In this document: positions 9,993 through 20,011 of the stretch, one piece after another
Numbering within the stretch: the stretch's first letter is position 1
How the letters are laid out: every line of letters starts with the position of its first letter
Assembly: GCA_033807695.1 (NCBI GenBank)
Contig: CM066300.1
Span: forward strand, 3,906,001-3,970,000
Origin: Daedaleopsis sinensis
Taxonomy: Eukaryota; Basidiomycota; Agaricomycetes; Polyporales; Polyporaceae
Direction: 5' to 3'
DNA: 64,000 nt
The notes under the pieces: model-generated
Told to the model about the DNA's origin: nothing
Database searches by the model: none
Seen by the model: the letters and a program-made list of their open reading frames with translations, nothing else
Made by a program: the position numbers and the translations under genes

Positions 9993-12391
9993 ATGCTCCG
10001 CCAGGTCTCCCGAACCCTCTCTCGCACCCATCGATCGCACAGATTGCCCGTACCATCTCCCACCCTCCTCTGTGTCCTCGCCCCTCCGAATTCCAGCAGC
10101 ACAAGCAGCACACGACACGCAAGACACATGGCTACCACAGCCGACCTCAGTCCCGAGGCGCTCGCGGAGGAGGTCGCGGCGCAGAGCACACTGGTGAACG
10201 AGCTCAAGAAGCAGCAGGCAGACGATGCCACGGTGGAGGAGGCGAGGAAGAAGCTGGGCGACCTCAAGAAGACCCTCATGATGCTGCAGCACGCCGCGGC
10301 GGGGGGCGCGAAGAAGAAGAAGGAGCGCATGCTGCTCAAGACCCCGAAGGTGTGTTCGAGAGTGTTGTCGCAGTGCGCGGGCTCAAGCTCATATGCAAGG
10401 CTGCGCTGCTATCATTCACTGTGTTACCTCCGTACTTTGTCATCTTCCGGGCACGATCTTGCACTACGAACGCGAATCTGGTCTTGACATTACACCGCGA
10501 TCCGATACGATTCGCCTCCTGGCTCCCCGTGGCTCCCACTCGCAATAGGGAACCCGCGACTATGGCCCGGGCGAGATGTTCTGCAGGGAACACATAGAGC
10601 GCACCGTCAAGGACTGCTTCACGACGTTCGGAGGCTCGCAACTCGACACGCCCGTCTTCGAGCGGAAGGAGGTCCTCACGGGCAAGTACGGCGAGGACCA
10701 GAAGCTCATCTTCGACCTCATGGACCAGGGCGGCGAGCAGCTCGCCTTGCGCTACGACCACACCGTGCCCCTTGCACGATATCTCGCGATGAGCGGCGGG
10801 ATCACAAACCAGGCGAAGCTTTGGCAAGTGGGGAAGGTGTACAGGAGAGACAACCCGGTCATGAGCAAGGGGCGTATGAGGGAGTTCTCGCAGGCGGTGA
10901 GTGGAATGTCTACCCAGCTGAACGGAGACGTGTCTCATGCAAGTGGGTGCATAGGACTTCGACATCGCCGGTCCATTTGACATGATGATTCCTGACGCGG
11001 AAATCATCAGCTTGGTTTGCACCATTTTAACCCGACTGGACGTTGGCGAGTTTACTATCAAGGTGCGAGTGCAGCCCCCTCGCCCCCCTTCCCACAAGGT
11101 ACTTGGAATCTGACATCATACAGTTGAACAACCGCAAAATCCTCGATGGTATCTTTGAGGTCTGCGGAGTGTCCTCAGACAAGATCAGGACGATCTCGTC
11201 TGCGGTGGACAAACTTGACAAGATGGCATGGGTGGACGTCAAGAAAGAGATGACTGACGAGAAGGGTCTTGACCCTGCTGTCGCAGACAAAATTGGGGAG
11301 TACGTCAAGCACAAAGGTAAGCGGATGTTCTGTTTATCAACAGTACCCCATTGAACGAAACTAGGTGGTCCCGAGCTGCTTGACATCCTCAAGGCGGATG
11401 CTGCTCTTATGGCCAACTCCAGGGCAAAAGCCGGTATTGAGGAGATGGGCACCCTCTTCACCTATTTGAAAGCTTTCGGCGTGATCGAGAAGGTAGCCAG
11501 CTCACTCAATGACAGCACACTCATCGCTCACGAGCTTGCTCTTAGCTGTCCTTTGACATGTCCCTCGCGCGAGGTCTTGACTATTACACCGGCATCATCT
11601 ACGAAGCCGTCGTGGAGGCCTCCGCCCCACCAAGCTTCAACGCCGCCAACGCCTTTGCCTCTTCATCTACAACGCCTGCTGTCGCGAACGACACCCCGCC
11701 GCCTGCCCAACAGCCCAAAAAGAAGGCGAAGAAGGCAGCAGCAGCCGGCGAGGAGGAGGAGGAGATCGACGAGTCACAAGTCGGCGTCGGGTCGATCGCC
11801 GCCGGGGGCCGCTACGACAACCTCGTGGGCATGTTCACCGCCGCCGCCGCGGGAGAGGGGAAGAAGGCGGCCGGACTCCCCTGCGTGGGCATCAGCATCG
11901 GGCTGGACCGCATATTCGCACTCGTATGGCCGAAATGGGTCGAGCGAGGCATGCGGAGCAAGGAGACGATGGCGTACGTGATGGCGGCCGGGGACGGGTT
12001 ACTCGCGGAGCGCATGGAGCTTGTGCGCGAGCTTCGAGAAGCGGGGATCAAGGTGCGTTGTGCCTCAGCTGCAATCTCTCGCGTGGAGCGATACTCAGTG
12101 TGCATTCTATTTTGTCAGACCGACTTCCTCTTCAAAGCGAAGCCGAAGCTCCCTGCACAGTTCGCCGCTGGGGAGAAGGACGAGGTACCATTTGCGATCA
12201 TCCTAGGCGGGGATGAGCTTAAGGAGGGGCTCGTCACCGTCAAGGAGCAGAAGTGGGAGTTCGTCGACGGGAAGAAGGTCAAGGTCGAGTCCAGCGACAA
12301 GGGGACGAAGGTGAAGCGGGCAGAGCTCATCCAATGGATCAAGGACACGACGACGTTCAAGGAGTGGTCCAGTGGGAAGCTAATCGGATAG
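9993..12391 (+). CDS. HTS1: Histidyl-tRNA synthetase, predicted mitochondrial and cytosolic forms
   Basis: Class II aminoacyl-tRNA synthetase that charges tRNA-His. The ATG at 9993 opens an Arg/Ser-rich, acid-free leader ([19 protein letters not shown]) that looks like a mitochondrial presequence. A second in-frame ATG at 10128 ([15 protein letters not shown]) would give the cytosolic form, as known for yeast HTS1. A WHEP-like helical segment follows ([20 protein letters not shown]). The catalytic core has motif 2 in the [10 protein letters not shown] region and the HisRS signatures [14 protein letters not shown] and [19 protein letters not shown]. Motif 3 lies in [12 protein letters not shown]. 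The C-terminal anticodon-binding domain ends WSSGKLIG. Between the two HisRS signatures sits a low-complexity insert with [16 protein letters not shown]. Introns fall at roughly 10350, 10900, 11070, 11320, 11490 and 12050. The 3' end converges on the ankyrin gene 188 bp away. Confidence 0.95.
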
Positions 12392-12579
12392 ATTGAACCT
12401 TTGCGCTGTAGTCCGTAGTAGCATGTTTGATCATTGATGTACGAAGATTTACAGATATGTTCTGCTCATGGATGCTGCGATCGCGCTGCGAGCTCGAGGG
12501 TGGTCTCTAACAATTGTCATGTTGTTACAACTTGAGCTGAGTGATCTTACTGGGTTGTGTTCTACCTCTATCCAATGAG

Positions 12580-13467
12580 TTACTCATCGTCTGATCCTGA
12601 ACCAGATCCTTCTTCGTCGTCATCATCATCATCTTCAGATCCTGGATTAGTCACATGTATCTACGCTCAACTGATTGAGACTCACCATTTGCGACATCGC
12701 TCTGCGCAATACTTGCTTGAGCCTGTGATTTCCTCAAGAGCGCACGAACCTCAGTGTCGCTCTCGGACACAAGAGTGAGCGGTGTATCGCCATTCTTGTC
12801 TTTGATCCTATGTTCGTACGAGGAAGGGGTGTGGTGACAAGTTAGCCATTTGCACAGAGATAGAGGGGGCGTAGAGAATAGAACGATGAACGTACTTGGG
12901 GTCTGCACCAGCATCTAACAGGCTCTCGATGACCGCCTTCCGCAAATCGTCGTCTTCTATCCTCAGGGCAAGATGCAGAGGTGTCGCCTTCTCAATCCGG
13001 TTCTGCGGGTCAACGTCGCATCCGTCCTGTTCGAGGATGTGCTCAAGAATGTCGAGGTAGCCATTAGAGGCACTGTTCGTCATACACCGAAGTACATAAG
13101 ATTGACGGTGACAAGGTCATATGCAAGCAAACGAGTGACATACGTACGCGTAGTGGAGCGCTATCGGACGCGAAATCGCACGTTAGGGTGGGTTGCAAGA
13201 TATCGTCACCGAGCGGAGAAGCATACCGGTGTTGCCTAGACTGTGTGGTAATGAGTACACATCCTAGGAAATAGTTCTTCGATACGTACCCATCCGTGAC
13301 ATTGATATCGAACTTTCCCTCCTCGAAAATCTCGAGGAGCAGGTCCTCGTTCTCCGACCGCGCCGCGGCGAGCAACCTCTCATCTACAACGGTCCTGAAT
13401 GAGCATATCGATCGCAGTCGCATCCTCCAGCACCTAACGCACTATTGCTTGCACCATCGGAGGACAT
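12580..13467 (-). CDS. Small ankyrin-repeat protein with acidic tail (Yar1-like)
   Basis: Spliced protein of about 170 residues starting MSSDGASNSALDERLLAAAR. Ankyrin-type repeats follow: DGNTALHYAASNGYLDILE, ATPLHLALRIEDDDLRKAV with LLDAGADPK, and KDKNGDTPLTLV. It ends in a strongly acidic tail, GSEDDDDDDDEEGSGSGSD, then DE. Six short introns are needed to join these pieces, several only about 50-60 nt. Size, two to three ankyrin repeats and acidic C-terminus resemble yeast Yar1, the chaperone of ribosomal protein Rps3, but the match is architectural, so that role is inference. The start is the ATG at 13467; no better upstream ATG is in frame. The gene converges with HTS1 and shares an 841 bp upstream region with the divergent SUR7-like gene. 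Confidence 0.83.
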
Positions 13468-14308
13468 CGCGAGCTGGTAAGTTGCAAAGTAGGAGCGATG
13501 AATAGAACACGCGCAGGAGGACTCGGAGGTCAGTGTACACGGTGCAAGGCAACTTGGAGTCGTTGTCCGAGGCCTTCGGCGGTCCGGAGCCGTAGATTAG
13601 CACCCGTGGGAACATGTCATCGAGATCTCACTTTGCGCAACCATACACTCTCCTCCCGGGAGTCCTCCGAGGTGCATGTCAGCTGCTCGCTCAGTGCATA
13701 GCGATCATGGCCACAACCATGACATTGAGACACTGATTTCCCAGCATCAGGTAATTGCAAGCTCACAGACTCGGTTTGAGCGACGGTAACAAGGACCCCG
13801 CCGCAGAACGTCGACACGGTGCCGCGCCGCGCGCGCACGGAGTTCACTCTTATCGGACCACCACCGAAGTTGACGACGATGTTGAACCATAGAAATGCTG
13901 ACAATTCTCGCAGGATGTTGGACTGCAATAAAACTCTGAAGCTATCACCATGTCGCGACGCCACAGTCCATCATAATGCATACCTCGCCCAGTCACGGTG
14001 GCAACCTCCCGGAACAACTCATCTCACGGACAAGTATCATTCGCACTCGAACGCAACACAAATGTACACAAACCGAGAGTTGAACTATATGATTGTGCAG
14101 CAGACAATTAGAACGAATGGGTTGTGACACCGCGAGCTTCAACCTGGAGACAACTCACTGAAGAAACGGGCAGTACCCACTGCGTTACGCAAGTACACGT
14201 CTCATGCGTGTTCTGATACAACTCACTCTTCAATTTACATAAATAGAAACTCTATGAGAGCTCCCAATATGCATAACCCCTCCAGCCATCTCGGACATCA
14301 TATCCAAC
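13468..14308. other. Divergent intergenic region, ankyrin gene / SUR7-like gene
   Basis: About 840 bp between two divergently transcribed genes. Open frames on both strands here (for example 13617-13964 minus and 13819-14127 plus) lack recognisable domains and overlap one another, so they are not called. An AT-rich element, ttacataaatag near 14235-14246, lies about 65 bp upstream of the SUR7-like ATG and could act as its TATA element. Confidence 0.4.
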
Positions 14309-15319
14309 ATGAACCTCAAGGTCAGCAATTGGCAACTAAAAGTAGCCCCTCTGTGCCTCTTCGTCGCCTTTCTCCTTCTCTTTCTCGTTTCCCTATCTCT
14401 TCCAAGAATCAAGAGTATCTATCTATTTGAGCTAAAGGTCAACGCGTCTATTGGTATACTCAAAACGGGGGTGAGCGATACTGTCCGGTTCGGGGTATGG
14501 GGCTACTGCAATTCCGGGGTGGATGTCGAGTGAGCCCACCTCTAGCTACTGTCACGATCAGCGTCATACTGATATTTTCTCTCAGGGTACTTGGTCATGA
14601 CGAACACACCATGAAGCCGTCTTGCTCGAAAGCAAAGCTTGGATATGACTTCGACTCAACACTTGCGGACATCCTCCACATTGGGAATGTCGCCGAGCTA
14701 ATCTCAAAGGCTCTTTCCGACGCAATGATATTGCACATTTTCAGTGAGCTGTCAAATACCCATTGGAAAAGTATCTACTCACCTCCCTCCCTCAGGTTGC
14801 CTTGTGACCTTCTTCGCCCTCTTGTCGTCCTTGCTCATCGAGAGATGGTCCCGAGATCGTGGAGTCCAATACTCTCGTACCTTATTTCGCTATGCACTGG
14901 CCATAACGGGTGTGGCGGCGTTGCTCGCCACAGTGATGTCTGTGATCGACTACAAGTTCATCGGCTCTGTGGGCGACAACATCGACCATAAATCCCTCCA
15001 CATACTCACGTTGTCCAGAGGGAATGCGGTGCGTGCGGTGTGAATGGAATTTATGAATGTGATATGCTAATATGTCGATCATTAGGCAAGTATGGTCGTC
15101 GTAGCGATGATCTTTCTCTGGGCATCTATCCTCGCCTTCGTCCATTTCTACAAATATTCCGCGCCCAGTCAAGTCCCAAACAAGCAGTAAGCAACACTCG
15201 TTTCATCTCGGCATAAACCCGATATATAACTCGTGCATCCTTTGCCTATGATTTGCAGGTACGGAAACGCCTTCCCTCTGGGGGCCAACTACGGCGGCCA
15301 GTGGCACTATCCACGGTAA
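14309..15319 (+). CDS. SUR7/PalI-family four-span membrane protein
   Basis: Predicted plasma-membrane protein of the fungal SUR7/PalI (claudin-like) family, linked in other fungi to eisosome patches or pH sensing. The first span is APLCLFVAFLLLFLVSLSLP. An extracellular loop follows with the family-type WGYC motif (VRFGVWGYCNSGV) and a second cysteine in MKPSCSKAKLGYDFDST. Further spans are CLVTFFALLSSLLI, ALAITGVAALLATVMSVID and MVVVAMIFLWASILAFVHFY. The short cytoplasmic tail ends NYGGQWHYPR. Introns lie at about 14530-14584, 14751-14810, 15030-15085 and 15189-15258. The start is the first ATG of the reading frame, with the membrane span directly after it. SUR7 and PalI branches cannot be separated here. 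Confidence 0.85.
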
Positions 15320-15603
15320 GAGCTCCGAGTTCCTGGAGCTTAGTAACCATCGTTTCGATTGGCACGCCTTTCAACCTGTATTTCTCTCTCTGTATCCTGT
15401 AACTTATCGATTCAATCATCCACATTCATTCTCTTCTCTCTGCATACGTGGTCCCCGAGCAAATGCGAAGTCCTTTCCAGTTTGCGAATCAAGGATTGTG
15501 CACCGGGCCTCGGACCGAACTGCCCATCTCGCCGCAATGACGTACACAACCATCTATGTATGTACTCGCGTCGAACTTGCAGTTCTTCAAGAAGTAAACC
15601 GCC

Positions 15604-16632
15604 ATGACCACCACTCTTCGTCGGACTCTCGAGGAACTGCACCTACTGAAGTGCTCACTCCTCCCAGGAGAGCTGCTTGTGTTCACAGAAGACGCCGCAC
15701 GATGGAACAGCCTGCTGGACTCGTACGCGCTCGACCCAGACTGCGTCGACCTGCCCGAGGTCGGACGGCCGGAGGCACTGGCAGCACCGCACTTCCAGGT
15801 CAAGCTCGAGGGCTCCTCCAACGTCTTCTTCGACGTGGCGCTGCTGTACGACCACAGCGACGGGGGCGGAGATGCCAACTTGAATCTGAATGTGCGCCCG
15901 GGGCCGCCCCGAGTCGCAGCCAGAGGCGACAGCCTCGGACGTGACGAGCAGGAGCGGTGGCAGCGCGTCGTCTCAGACGCCCTGCGCGAGGTGCAAGCAC
16001 AAGACAGTGAGTGCGTCTGTACATACCCCTACCCATGCCACCAGAGTTCGAGCTGACTCGCCCCCGACGCCCGCAGATACCCGCTGTACGAGCTGATATC
16101 CACGCACCTCCTCCCCCAGCTCCACGCATCCACAGCTGCTATCGCCTCCTCCCCCAGCTCCAGCTCCAGCGCGGCGCCCGCGTCCTCGGAGGCCACTGGC
16201 AGAGCTCGAGCCTCCCAGCCTGAGGGCCCGGCCGCGCGCTACCACGCGCTCTTCGTCTCGCACCACCTCAAGTCGCCGCAGAAGCGCCGCGCGCTCGCGC
16301 AGTGGGCGCACGAGCTCGCCCTGTCCGGGTTCGCGAAAGTCGGCCACCCGGGCGTGATCTACTGCGAGGGCGCGCAGGAGGACGTCGCGGAGTTTGTGGA
16401 CCGCGTCAAGGGCATGCAGTGGCTCGCGCTCCGGCTCCGGTTCATCGAGCCCACTCCCGCGGGGTCGACTTCGTCGGCAGATGAAGACAAGAGCGAGCAA
16501 GGTCGCAAAAGGGAGTGGGCGGAATTTGAGAAGGTGGGCGAGGTCGTCGAGGAGATGCGACGACTCGATCGGGAGAAGTTCATCGTCGAGATGGGCATCG
16601 GCAGCGCAGGCAACCCTCCGGCAGTGAAGTGA
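15604..16632 (+). CDS. RWD domain / DUF1115 protein, RWDD2-like
   Basis: Conserved eukaryotic protein of unknown biochemical role. The N-terminal half (MTTTLRRTLEELHLLKCSLL onward, with FQVKLEGSS and YPLYELISTHLLPQL) fits an RWD domain. The C-terminal half has the RWDD2/DUF1115 hallmark: HHLKSPQKRRALAQWAHELA, LSGFAKVGHPGVIYCEGAQE, then VDRVKGMQWLALRLRF. Between them is a Ser/Ala-rich linker. One intron is inferred with donor GTGCGT at about 16013 and acceptor before 16078; it joins QDSE to YPLY, whereas the nearer GTGAGT donor would create a stop. The protein ends in a charged helix (EVVEEMRRLDREKFIVEMG). It converges with the Tra2-like gene, 257 bp away. Confidence 0.87.
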
Positions 16633-16889
16633 TCAAACACATATTCTTGAACAGGCGATATAGCTAGAGAGCATCGATAGCTGTGCACATACATTCTGCT
16701 CTGGCAAATGGAGAGCGATACATACAGAGGAACAATAGCAGCATGACAACCGAAAAACGACCGCATACAGAGGGAAATCGACAGGAGTCTTGGCTGATCT
16801 TGCAGACGTTACAGACATGGTGCATGTTGAACGTTGAATGCCTAGTGCCATGTGGCATCTTTTTCATCATGCAGCATCGGGCGAGGTCC

Positions 16890-18397
16890 TTAGTAGCGGC
16901 GTTCCTCGTAGCGGCGTTCGTAGTCGCGTCCGCCGCCACCACCACCGCCGTAACCGCCACGTTCGTAGTCGCGTCCGCCGCCGCCGCCGCCGTAGCCGCC
17001 GCGTTCATAGCCGCCGCGGTCGTAGTCGCGACCTCCGCCGCCTCGGTAATCCTCTTCGTACCGTGGCCGACGGCGGTGGTCGTCGTATCCGCCACCGCCG
17101 CCCCCGCCTCCACCACGGGAGTAGCGGCTGTCGTATGGGCGAGGGTCGTAGGGTCTTTCGTCTGCTGGACAAGGTTAGGATGGGGGCGGACGATGGTCGA
17201 TAATAGCTCACATTCGTTCCGCTTCGGCGGCCCGTAGTAGCGACCGGGTGTGGGTGTCCTCGCACGGCCACGGCGCGCCTGTTGCGAAGGCAGCGGTCAA
17301 AGAACGGCAACAATGTGGTAGGGCGCAGCACGCACCTTTTCAACTGAAACCGTCTTGCCCATGAGTTCAGCACCGTTCATTGCAGTTATAGCTGCATCTG
17401 CCTCTTCGGCACTTTCCATCGTAACAAACCCGAAGCCGCGCGACTCGCGAGTATGGGGATCATACATCACCTGGGCTTTTTGAACCTACGCCGTTCCAGT
17501 ATCAGTACAGTGGGCTGGAAACGAGACCAAGAGTATGATGACCCACCCTGCCAACCTTTGCGAAGGCCTGTTCGAGATCACGGGTGTCTACTTTGTGGCT
17601 GAGCCCAGAAACATGGAGGTTGTTTCCAGGGTTGGTCTGCCCGCTGTCGCCGCCCCTGCCACCCCTGTCAAAAAAGTCAATACAGAGAACACGACGACGA
17701 AGGATATGCAACACACCTCTCGGAGGGTCGACCAGGACTCCTACTCCTGCTAGACCGGCGAGGGGGGTCAGCACCTCGGGCAGGGGAGCGACCACCATTG
17801 TTCCAGGACTGGTCGTCGTTGTGGCCGCCGTTACTCGTTGCCGCGTCGTTGGTGGGGATACTGATGCCGCCCCCAGCGCTGGGGGGTGCCATATCTTGGG
17901 ATTGCCAGGCTGAAGACAGAGAGAGACGGAGAAGGAGGGGTGGAAACAAGGTCAGGGCGTGTTACTGGACGTCGGGGACTGGCATGCTGGGACGGACGGA
18001 CGGACGGCGACGCGAAAAGAGGAGAGCAGAGGCGGAACACCACCAGAAGGATAGCTGCGCTGTCGAGGCGCGCGCAGGACGGCGGACGAAGCAGGACGAA
18101 GCCGAAGCTGATGATGACGAAAAGGCGCGTCGACGTCGACACTGAGACGGGCACGGGCACGAACGATGCTGCTGCTACTGCTCGCCGGGGTGTATAGGCC
18201 TTCAGCCAACAGGCGAAAAGAGCGGCATAGGAAACCAAACGCAAAGAGACACGCGCGAGAGGGGGTCGTCAGCTATGGGCTGAAGGCCGGGGCTGCTGGC
18301 GCGGAGCAGACCAACTGGTGGGCGGGCGTGCGAGAAGAGGTGAAGGTCTCGTTGTCCTCGTGGCGGAGGCGGATGCTGAAAACGTACCGTCATCCAT
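16890..18397 (-). CDS. Transformer-2-like RRM / glycine-rich RNA-binding protein
   Basis: Predicted nuclear splicing regulator with one RRM. RNP2 reads NLHVSGL and RNP1 reads SRGFGFVTM. The RRM is preceded by a short SR segment (PPRRSSRSRSPGRPSERG) and followed by a Tra2-type linker (ARRGRARTPTPGRYYGPP). The C-terminus is rich in RGG/DYxRGGYGGGG repeats and ends YEERRY. The stop is TAA at 16890-16892. An ATG at 17892 (MAPPSAGGGISIPTNDAA) opens the frame, but the frame runs upstream to a CAG acceptor and WQSQD. A tiny exon at 18388-18397 (MDD plus one base) with a GTACGT donor joins in phase across a 478-nt intron, so I place the start at 18397. If that exon is wrong the start is 17892. The order SR segment, RRM, Gly-rich tail matches Tra2 proteins. 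Confidence 0.82.
16916..17002. repeat. 45-bp coding minisatellite in the glycine-rich tail
   Basis: Two adjacent copies starting at 16916 and 16961 share gttcgtagtcgcgtccgccg at their start, followed by variable runs of GCC-type triplets. The second copy is a triplet shorter. On the minus strand they encode repeats of the GGYGGGGGGRDYER type. Length change in multiples of three would keep the frame, so copy number may vary between strains. Confidence 0.7.
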
Positions 18398-18834
18398 GCT
18401 TGCGGGTGTCGAGGTCGAGGAAAAGTGGGGAGAGGCGGAATGACAGCTGGGGCCCCTCCCATATATAAACCCCTCCCGGCGGCCCAAACAGAACCACACT
18501 TGCCCGGCGTCCCGCCCGGCACGTCGACCGTCTCCCTCAGCCTGGCTCCTGTCCTGGCACGGACAGACAAATGGACTCATAATGCTAGCGTACGGAATAG
18601 AATATTGCATAACGTCGAGTACACGACGGGATCCGTGGTCGAGCGGAGAGCGGAGAGGTCGGTGCGTGCAAGTGCGAGTCGGACTGGACCGGCTGCTGGT
18701 TGGCGTGATGGATCGAGTCTCGGCAGAGCCGCGCCCGGTCGTGCCCCTCCGCCCGCCTTTTCTTCGTGACCACATCCGTCCGACGAGCACTCACCGTCCT
18801 CTCCTTCGTCCGCCCCCCATCCCCGTCCTCGACC
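18398..18834. promoter_or_regulatory. Divergent promoter region of Tra2-like gene and COX6, with TATA box
   Basis: A clear TATATAAA lies at 18462-18469. Read on the minus strand (tttatatat) it sits about 65 bp upstream of the proposed Tra2-like ATG and is followed by a pyrimidine-rich leader, a typical fungal core promoter spacing. On the plus strand it is about 365 bp from the COX6 ATG, which is less usual. The COX6 side shows a C-rich leader (cgtcctctccttcgtccgcc) just before its ATG. No other gene is supported here. Confidence 0.5.
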
Positions 18835-19295
18835 ATGTTGCGTGCCCGCCTCGCCTCCACCCTCCTCCGCGCCCGCCCCGCCGCGACCCGCGTCGCCCCC
18901 GCGTTCGCCCGCCCCTCCTCGAGCTCGCACGGCCAGGAGACGTTCGAGTCCTTCACGGAGCGCTACGTCAACTTCTTCCAGCAAGCACAGGACCTCTTCG
19001 AGGTCCAGCGCGGTCTCAACAACTGCTTTGCCCACGATCTCGTCCCTGCGCCCTCCGTCGTCGAGGCCGCCGTGCGCGCTGCTCGCCGCGTCAACGATTA
19101 CGCGACCGCCGTCCGGGTATTCGAGGGTATCAAGGAGAAGGTTGAGAACAAGCAACAGTATCAGGCATACCTGGACGAGCTCAAGCCCCTCCGCGAGGAG
19201 CTTGGTACGTGGCATTTCCGAGGTCGCTCGTTGCGATGCGTCTCAACGGTTCGTCTGCAGGCATTGAGATCAGGGAGGAACTTTACACGTCGTAA
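18835..19295 (+). CDS. COX6: Cytochrome c oxidase subunit VI (COX5A homolog), mitochondrial
   Basis: Nuclear-encoded subunit of respiratory complex IV on the matrix side of the inner membrane. The N-terminus MLRARLASTLLRARPAATRV is an Arg/Ala-rich, acid-free presequence. The mature part matches the COX5A/COX6 family: ESFTERYVNFFQQAQDLFEV, then QRGLNNCFAHDLVPAPSVVE, AAVRAARRVNDYATAVRVFE and LDELKPLREELG. A single 56-nt intron (19205-19260, GTACGT...CAG) splits the Gly codon and leads to IEIREELYTS and TAA. Length of about 135 residues fits the family. The start is the only ATG that gives a presequence; an upstream frame extension lacks an ATG. Confidence 0.95.
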
Positions 19296-20011
19296 AGCCA
19301 CGTCGTTTTTGCCATTAGAGTGCGTCCTGCTCCCCCTCTCTCAATGACAAACGCTAGCTCACGCCTGCACCTCAGTAATTATGCACCAAAAGCAATGATA
19401 CTTTATCGTCTCGCTAGATGTGTGCATTTGTTACTGTAATCCACGCTTTCGTCGCACCGAAGATACGTAGACACGCAATAGTGAAACTGCATTCCTCGTG
19501 CGTCCCCTCCTCTGCTCTAGCTATCTTTACTTTCGCCCTGCACGACTACAATATTGGCGTCCTCGCTCGGGAGTAGATCAGGATCACTCTTAGACGTCTA
19601 GACGTCGACCAGGTTCAAGGATTTGTGATGACAGGTACATTGACAGCTACTAATACAGGTCATCGACTACACTTTTACATTGGAACTGCAAAGGGACAAT
19701 TGGCAGCGTGCTTGCGGATGAGATGAGGGAGATGATGCGAATAAGGAGCAATAAGAAAGAATAATGCTTGCGTAAATGAATGTGGGATATGGAGGTCTGT
19801 GGTCCATGCGGAATGTTTGCTGGCGGATCCTATGAGGTACGTTCATTCTATGAGAGGTCAGATGCGTGGGGTCTTTGACTATGCGAAGGAGTGACAGGAG
19901 CGAGTAGCGTCCGCTAGACGGCGCGCCAAATTGAATGAAATGCGTTGAGCGAATTGCGACGATAGAGATAGGCCTTGAAGATATTCGATGATATGTTGCA
20001 GTGTTATAAGA
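19296..20011. other. Convergent 3' intergenic region, COX6 / PUF gene
   Basis: About 715 bp between two convergent genes; it should hold both 3' untranslated regions. No coding frame of note. A perfect 14-bp palindrome, GACGTCTAGACGTC, sits at 19593-19606. No transposon trace was seen. Confidence 0.45.
19593..19606. repeat. 14-bp perfect palindrome
   Basis: GACGTCTAGACGTC is identical to its reverse complement and contains two TGACGT/ACGTCA-like cores. It lies between convergent genes, so it could be an RNA hairpin near a 3' end, a protein binding site, or chance. Confidence 0.4.

Noticed and set aside
9806..10597. 263-codon frame through the HTS1 start region
   Set aside because: Runs in another frame across the HisRS leader and WHEP-like segment; composition explained by the real gene.
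13617..13964. 115-codon minus-strand frame between the ankyrin and SUR7-like genes
   Set aside because: No domain or splice structure, and a competing frame exists on the other strand in a promoter interval.
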